From NCBI GenBank assembly GCA_030639305.1, contig DAOWCY010000271.1, positions 1 through 8,193 of the forward strand: a DNA stretch of 8,193 bases, given 5' to 3'. The notes below the pieces were generated by a model. It saw only the letters and a list, made by a program, of their open reading frames with translations. It did no database searches and had not been told where the DNA came from. Below are positions 4,861 to 8,193 of the stretch, one piece after another. This stretch comes from JAGLQA01 sp023135565 (GTDB lineage Bacteria; Acidobacteriota; Aminicenantia; UBA2199). Position 1 is the first letter of the stretch. Every line of letters starts with the position of its first letter. The position numbers and the translations under genes are program-made.

Positions 4861-5615
4861 CCTCCCTTAATAAAAACTGTGATACCGTATCTTTCCAGCT
4901 TTTCTTTGTGCTCCTCGGCCTCAGCCCTACGGAGAAAATCCTCAGAAATGACTTTGTACAACCCATCACGAAAATAAACCGCAAAAAAGACGCCGGGTAG
5001 TATCTTCCGAATCCGCTTCACCATACGCCGGGCATTGGAACTGCTGCTGAAAGCTCCAGCCTGGATATAACATTCGCCTTTTTTCTCTACTCCATCATTT
5101 GTAACGGGACTTCCTGCTTCATCACCGGCAGCAGGCCCTCCTGTTACAACCGTTTTAACGGCTGTTTTCGCCCCTGGTTTTACGATTCTTAACCGCACCG
5201 GGGCTGTACCCCTTTCGGCAAACCCGGCCCTTTGAGCCGCCCTGTAGGAGAGATCGATTATTCGCCCTTTCACAAAAGGCCCCCTGTCGTTAATCCTGAC
5301 AACGATTCTCTTGCCGTCGAGCAGGTTCTCCACTTCGACAAACGTATTAAAAGGAAGCTTTTTGTGAGCCGCGGTTAATTTGTACATGTCGTATATTTCC
5401 CCGTTGGCGGTTCTCCTGCCGTGGAATTTTTTACCATACCAGGAAGCGATTCCACCCTGGTAAATATCACCCGCTTCCCTTACGGACTGCATATCTACGA
5501 TCTCACGCGCTTCCACACTGTTTTCCGGCAGCGGCGCGGTTTTTAGTTCTGCCCGCGGTGCACAAAAACAACACAACAGCAGCGGCAAAATTAAGAAAAC
5601 CACGTTTTGTTTCAT
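4842..5615 (-). CDS. rlpA: RlpA-type septal lytic transglycosylase with SPOR domain
   Basis: This 257-residue envelope protein should cleave peptidoglycan glycan strands lacking stem peptides at division sites. Residues 1-20 form a signal sequence rich in Leu with Cys15, Cys16 and Cys18; one is probably lipidated, though the lipobox is not canonical. The double-psi beta-barrel domain spans about 52-145 (GGIASWYGKKFHGRRTA... VRINDRGPFVKGRIIDLSY). Glu73, His84 and Asp110 keep the spacing of the catalytic Glu120/His131/Asp157 of Pseudomonas aeruginosa RlpA, so it is probably active. A linker rich in Gly and Ala (about 148-178) leads to a SPOR domain (180-250), which binds denuded septal glycan. 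The last residues (RPPSR) and the stop lie in a repeat element. The ATG is 6 bp after the upstream gene's stop, without a strong ribosome site, so translational coupling is likely. Confidence 0.9.
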   Translation of the reverse strand: MKQNVVFLILPLLLCCFCAPRAELKTAPLPENSVEAREIVDMQSVREAGDIYQGGIASWYGKKFHGRRTANGEIYDMYKLTAAHKKLPFNTFVEVENLLDGKRIVVRINDRGPFVKGRIIDLSYRAAQRAGFAERGTAPVRLRIVKPGAKTAVKTVVTGGPAAGDEAGSPVTNDGVEKKGECYIQAGAFSSSSNARRMVKRIRKILPGVFFAVYFRDGLYKVISEDFLRRAEAEEHKEKLERYGITVFIKGGRPPSR

Positions 5616-5621
5616 TTTCTT

Positions 5622-7445
5622 TTATACCCCATTCTTCTCCAAATCCCGGGGTTTTTCGATGTTCATTCTTTTTAGTTTTTTATGCAGCCCCTGGTAGGTC
5701 ATATTGAGTACCCTGGCTGTTTTCGACTTATTCCAGTTGTTTTTCTCAAGCAGTTTTAAAATAATGTCTTTTTCAGATTCGTCATCCAGCCTCAGGGGGG
5801 AAAACTCGCTGTTTTCTTCGAAATCCATACCCGGGTATTTTATTTCATCGGAAAGAATCACATGGTTGATGATTTCACCGTCATCGGTGAGGTTGACAAT
5901 GCGGTTGATTTCATTTTCCAACTGGCGCACATTCCCGGGCCAGTTATAATCTTGCAGCGCCTTAAAAGCTTTGAGAGAGTAACCGCGCACCTTTTTTTGG
6001 GTTTGGCGGCAGAATTTGGTGGTAAAAAAGTTGATCAATACTGAAATATCTTCTTTCCTGTCCCGAAGCGGCGGGATATTAATGGTATGGTGAACGATAC
6101 GGTAGTAAAGATCATGACGGAATTTTTTCCGTTTGATCTGCAGTTTTAAATTCTGGTTGGTGATGGAAATAATCCTTAAATCCACCTTTATGGGGGTGGA
6201 ACCGCCTAAGCGGTAGAATTCCTGTTCCTGTAAAGCCCTTAGTAATTTCGATTGTAAACTAAGTGTCATGTCCCCGATCTCATCTAATACTAAAATACCC
6301 CCGGAGGCGACCTCGAGCTTCCCCTCTTTGCGGGAGATGGCGCCGGTAAAGGCACCTTTTTCATGTCCGAAGAGTTCCGTTTCGAGTAAATTTTCAGGAA
6401 TAGCGGCGCAATTGATGGCCACAAATTTGCCGTTAAATCTTTTGGAATGTTTGTAAATAAGCCTGGCAAACAACTCTTTGCCTGTGCCGCTCTCACCCTG
6501 GATCAAAACAAACACATCGCTGGCGGCAATCTTTCTGGTCTGTTTGATTAACTCTTTCATTTTTTCGCTGCCGGCGATAATTTCTTCCCTGGGTCCCGGG
6601 ACAGTATCTTTTTGCCCGGGCTGATCTTTGTTTTCTGAGTACAACTGCGACAACAGCGCTAACTCTTCCGACAAAGATAAAAGAAACTTCTTGATTTTCG
6701 GGTCCGCTTCTTTGCGGCCGTCAGCGGAAATGTATATCAGCGCACCATCAAAACTGTTTATTTTTAAGGGATAAGAGTAAAAACAGCCACCTATCGCCGG
6801 AACGGGTCTGAACTCGATATGTCTCTCAAATATATCGGGATTCCCGGCAGTGATCTCCTCTAAATTCTCTTTTATGCCGCTATCTTTTTTAATGGAAAAG
6901 AGCAGGTTAATCTCTTCATCCTGCCGGGACACGAGAAAAAGGTCGCCGATATAAGCCAGCGTAGAGAGAGCATTCGATAATTCGGGGATAAAATCGTTAA
7001 AATCATTTTTTCTCATGCCGGTTTGAATGATGTGTTTTAATGTTTCATTATAAATATCGCTGATGTATTTTGTCTTCGTTTTTTTGAAAATAACTTCATT
7101 ATCGCTGGTGATTTTCTTAAAAATGGGGATAAGCTCTTTGGCCAGGGTAAAATCGCCGTAGGTGCCCTTTTTAAGGAAAAACTCGATCCGACCGAGGCTG
7201 AACGATTCACTTACTTTAATAACCGCTTCCTGTACTTTTATACGTTTGACATAGGTGCCGTTGGTAGAGTCCATGTCTTTGATTCCTATAAAATCCTCTT
7301 CTACCCGCACTTGCAGGTGGTTCCTGGATATGGTTTCGTCATCGATGGTTAGGTCGTTGTCCGGGGTCCTGCCGATGGTTGCTTGGGACCTTTCCAGCGG
7401 AAATTTTTTGATGAATCCGTCGATGTAGTACAACAAATATTTCAT
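5622..7445 (-). CDS. FHA-domain sigma-54-dependent transcriptional activator
   Basis: This 607-residue protein is an enhancer-binding activator of sigma-54 RNA polymerase. An N-terminal FHA domain (about 1-92; IGR 24-26, SRNH 40-43, STNGT 60-64) should bind phosphothreonine, so control by a Ser/Thr kinase is likely. The middle (about 105-275) looks like a GAF-type sensor but is divergent. The AAA+ domain (about 290-525) has Walker A GESGTGKE (317-324), the sigma-54 loop GAFTGA (364-369), Walker B LDEIGD (387-392) and the arginines of FRHDLYYRI (442-450). A Fis-type helix-turn-helix follows (about 560-597, WNKSKTARVLNMTYQGLHKKL). All parts needed for ATPase-driven activation are intact. The start fits the first FHA strand, and a -10 box ends 6 bp before it, with no ribosome site. 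It is the first gene of a probable operon with rlpA. Confidence 0.93.
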   Translation of the reverse strand: MKYLLYYIDGFIKKFPLERSQATIGRTPDNDLTIDDETISRNHLQVRVEEDFIGIKDMDSTNGTYVKRIKVQEAVIKVSESFSLGRIEFFLKKGTYGDFTLAKELIPIFKKITSDNEVIFKKTKTKYISDIYNETLKHIIQTGMRKNDFNDFIPELSNALSTLAYIGDLFLVSRQDEEINLLFSIKKDSGIKENLEEITAGNPDIFERHIEFRPVPAIGGCFYSYPLKINSFDGALIYISADGRKEADPKIKKFLLSLSEELALLSQLYSENKDQPGQKDTVPGPREEIIAGSEKMKELIKQTRKIAASDVFVLIQGESGTGKELFARLIYKHSKRFNGKFVAINCAAIPENLLETELFGHEKGAFTGAISRKEGKLEVASGGILVLDEIGDMTLSLQSKLLRALQEQEFYRLGGSTPIKVDLRIISITNQNLKLQIKRKKFRHDLYYRIVHHTINIPPLRDRKEDISVLINFFTTKFCRQTQKKVRGYSLKAFKALQDYNWPGNVRQLENEINRIVNLTDDGEIINHVILSDEIKYPGMDFEENSEFSPLRLDDESEKDIILKLLEKNNWNKSKTARVLNMTYQGLHKKLKRMNIEKPRDLEKNGV

Positions 7446-7451
7446 TTTTTA

Positions 7452-7479
7452 ATTATAACACAATTTTTTCTTTTATCAA
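7452..7479 (-). promoter_or_regulatory. Sigma-70 promoter of the activator gene
   Basis: On the minus strand TTGATA (7479-7474) and a perfect TATAAT (7457-7452) are 16 bp apart. The start codon at 7445 is 6 bp beyond the -10 box, so transcription should begin at or within a base or two of the ATG. No Shine-Dalgarno fits in between, so the mRNA is predicted to be leaderless. The AGTTTATAG cluster at 7496-7537 lies directly upstream of the -35 box and may allow autoregulation. Confidence 0.6.
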
Positions 7480-7495
7480 CCACATTCCCGGAAAA

Positions 7496-7537
7496 AGTTT
7501 ATAGACTAAGTTTATAGTGTTTATAAACAGTTTATAG
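7496..7537. promoter_or_regulatory. Repeated AGTTTATAG boxes, candidate enhancer site
   Basis: AGTTTATAG occurs exactly at 7496-7504, 7509-7517 and 7529-7537. Between the last two lies a perfect 12-bp palindrome TGTTTATAAACA (7518-7529) built from the same core. Four related boxes in 42 bp, between the activator gene and a rightward sigma-54 promoter about 190-230 bp away, are what an upstream activating sequence for a Fis-HTH activator would look like. Binding by the adjacent activator is inferred. Confidence 0.55.
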
Positions 7538-7581
7538 CTGCTGATAAGAGAAACTCGACAAATTAAAAGAATTGTCTAAAA

Positions 7582-7601
7582 AAAAATTCCGGGGAATTTT
7601 T
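7582..7601 (-). terminator. AT-rich hairpin with T-run on the minus strand
   Basis: AAAAATTC (7582-7589) and GAATTTTT (7594-7601) form an 8-bp stem with a 4-base loop. Read on the minus strand the stem runs into further T residues, as in an intrinsic terminator. It would insulate the activator gene from leftward transcription. The stem is AT-rich, so strength is doubtful. Confidence 0.3.
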
Positions 7602-7717
7602 AGCACGGCCTAATTGAGTGCTCGAAAATCATCATTATAAGGACGTTTTGATTCCAATGCGGCGGCCGGACAGGTTGAGCCGTAGTTTTTTTTAAACTCC
7701 ATGCCTTTTTTTACATT

Positions 7718-7735
7718 TTGGCACAAAAATTGCTA
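7718..7735 (+). promoter_or_regulatory. Sigma-54 (-24/-12) promoter, rightward
   Basis: TTGGCACAAAAATTGCTA matches the consensus TTGGCACN4-5TTGCW closely. The invariant GG (7720-7721) and GC (7732-7733) are separated by exactly 10 bp. Transcription should begin near 7745, rightward. It points away from the adjacent sigma-54 activator gene, the common layout of an activator and its target. No protein gene is visible in the following 450 bp. Confidence 0.75.
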
Positions 7736-7773
7736 ACAAAATAGTACATTTCAAATTTGGTGTTTAGTTAAGC

Positions 7774-7802
7774 TGTATCGAGAAGTGATATGTATCGAGA
7801 AG
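7774..7802 (+). repeat. 12-bp direct repeat in the sigma-54 leader
   Basis: TGTATCGAGAAG occurs at 7774-7785 and again at 7791-7802, a 17-bp period. It lies about 30-60 bp downstream of the predicted sigma-54 start and is followed by a run of nine G (7806-7814). It could be a protein-binding site or part of the leader RNA; no function can be assigned. Confidence 0.6.
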
Positions 7803-7858
7803 AGAGGGGGGGGGAAGGTGGAACGTTTATTTTGTAGTTAGGTGAGTCAAAAGAGCAT

Positions 7859-7877
7859 TGTTCCATAAAATGGAGCA
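7859..7877. other. Short perfect-stem hairpin
   Basis: TGTTCCAT (7859-7866) pairs with ATGGAGCA (7870-7877) around an AAA loop, with one G-T pair. It sits immediately left of the inverted-repeat segment at 7881-8008 and overlaps its alternative CAGTGG hairpin (7876-7881 with 7889-7894), so competing folds are possible. Confidence 0.45.
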
Positions 7878-7880
7878 GTG

Positions 7881-8008
7881 GCCTAAATCCACTGCCTTGA
7901 GCCGGACAGCCGCCGCGGGCATGTTTTGCGTTTCGCGGCTGGGGGGTGGGCAGTATGCTGTTTGCTGTCTCTTTTTCACTATTGTCGAACAGGGCAGTGG
8001 ATTTAGCC
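7881..8008. repeat. 128-bp segment bounded by inverted repeats (MITE-like or structured RNA)
   Basis: CTAAATCCACTGCC (7883-7896) and GGCAGTGGATTTAG (7993-8006) are perfect 14-bp inverted repeats; GCC/GCC bases extend them imperfectly. Inside, CAGCCGC (7907-7913) pairs with GCGGCTG (7935-7941). The segment could be a small non-autonomous mobile element with terminal inverted repeats, or a structured RNA downstream of the sigma-54 promoter. Target-site duplications are not obvious. The sequence looks like a dispersed intergenic repeat, but only one copy is in this window. Confidence 0.5.
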
Positions 8009-8067
8009 GGAGGAGCTATTAGCACTCGAGACAATCACAGGGGGGCCGTTGGCCGCAACCAAACACA

Positions 8068-8125
8068 CCCCGTCGCTTCGGGGCAAAAATAAAAAGCCCC
8101 TCAGCGCCACCCCTCTCAAGAGGGG
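8068..8125 (-). terminator. Cluster of GC-rich hairpins, possible leftward terminator
   Basis: Three hairpins follow one another: CCCCG/CGGGG (8068-8083), GGGGC/GCCCC enclosing AAAAATAAAAA (8080-8100), and CCCCTC/GAGGGG with a TCAA loop (8110-8125). On the minus strand, the GAGGGG at 8102-8097 can pair with CCCCTC from 8125-8120 and is followed by CTTTTTATTTTT, an intrinsic terminator shape. This suggests a leftward gene beyond the right edge. On the plus strand the last hairpin is followed only by AATTT, a weak signal. Confidence 0.4.
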
Positions 8126-8193
8126 AATTTGGGCCAGTCAATCAATAATCGTTTAGCAAGCCGTGTAGATTGGTAAGATTGTATAACTAACGC

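Larger units (their letters stand above)
7446..8193. other. 748-bp right end without a convincing gene
   Basis: No protein-coding gene can be supported here. The stretch holds, left to right: a sigma-70 promoter for the activator gene, a cluster of AGTTTATAG repeats, a weak terminator-like hairpin (7582-7601), a consensus sigma-54 promoter, a 12-bp direct repeat and a run of nine G, a structured segment bounded by a perfect 14-bp inverted repeat, and two or three GC-rich hairpins near 8068-8125. Possible reading frames (plus 7870-8022, minus 8034-7768) run through the inverted repeats and have no ribosome-binding site. Confidence 0.6.

Noticed and set aside
4776..5000. Frames opposite the 3' end of rlpA
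   Set aside because: They are shadows of rlpA and the repeat; the DPBB and SPOR motifs fix the minus strand as coding.
7870..8022. 50-codon frame on the plus strand downstream of the sigma-54 promoter
   Set aside because: It spans the inverted-repeat segment, has no ribosome site, and its start lies in the stem of a hairpin; more likely chance coding in a repeat.
7768..8034. 88-codon frame on the minus strand
   Set aside because: It covers the same inverted-repeat segment and the nine-G run and ends in proline-rich low-complexity sequence; no ribosome site or family.
8041..8193. tRNA or other known small RNA at the right end
   Set aside because: No cloverleaf or T-loop motif could be found; the visible hairpins fit terminators better.

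Overview
The window is bacterial and compact in its middle, with long non-coding ends. A RlpA-type cell-wall enzyme with a SPOR domain and a predicted lipoprotein or Sec signal suggests a Gram-negative envelope. The mix of LarE, a stand-alone E1-like enzyme, an exported MEMO-family protein and an FHA-type sigma-54 activator, with a dispersed multi-hairpin repeat at nearly every gene boundary, would suit an uncultured candidate-phylum bacterium (Omnitrophota or another deep-branching lineage). That placement is a guess, because no phylogenetic marker is present.

Layout. 1-642: no convincing gene, but a promoter at 346-375 is bracketed by two copies of a 16-bp palindrome, and a second, extended -10 promoter abuts the next start codon. 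643-1082: a MntA-type minimal nucleotidyltransferase overlaps the start of a HEPN-like partner that breaks down after about 35-45 codons and runs into a repeat. 1083-1158: repeat. 1216-2025: LarE, a PP-loop sulfur transferase. 2026-2297: two tandem repeat units. 2315-3343: a MoeB/ThiF/HesA E1-like adenylyltransferase. 3347-3515: inverted repeat unit. 3530-4603: MEMO-family protein with a signal peptide. 4632-4860: two more inverted repeat units filling the convergent gap. On the minus strand, 7445-5622 encodes an FHA + AAA+ + Fis-type HTH sigma-54 activator, followed 6 bp later by RlpA (5615-4842). 7446-8193 holds no convincing gene but is dense in signals: a sigma-70 promoter for the activator, a cluster of repeated 9-mers, a consensus sigma-54 promoter firing rightward, an inverted-repeat-bounded structured segment, and terminator-like hairpins.

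How it fits together. LarE and the E1-like enzyme both activate carboxylates by adenylation and may belong to one sulfur-transfer or cofactor pathway, but no carrier protein or LarB/LarC is in view. The activator and RlpA form a likely two-gene operon linking a signal-responsive regulator to peptidoglycan remodelling. The activator's upstream region carries a candidate enhancer and a sigma-54 promoter pointing away from it, the usual layout of an activator and its divergent target; the first 450 bases of that target look like structured RNA or a repeat element rather than a protein gene.

Most unusual points: (1) a multi-hairpin repeat family of up to about 150 bp, six copies in 3.8 kb, that appears to have truncated a toxin gene, supplied the stop codon of rlpA and donated a ribosome-binding site; (2) the activator/enhancer/sigma-54 module with no obvious protein product; (3) two promoters whose -10 boxes lie only 6-7 bp from the start codon, predicting leaderless mRNAs; (4) the twin-operator promoter at the left end.
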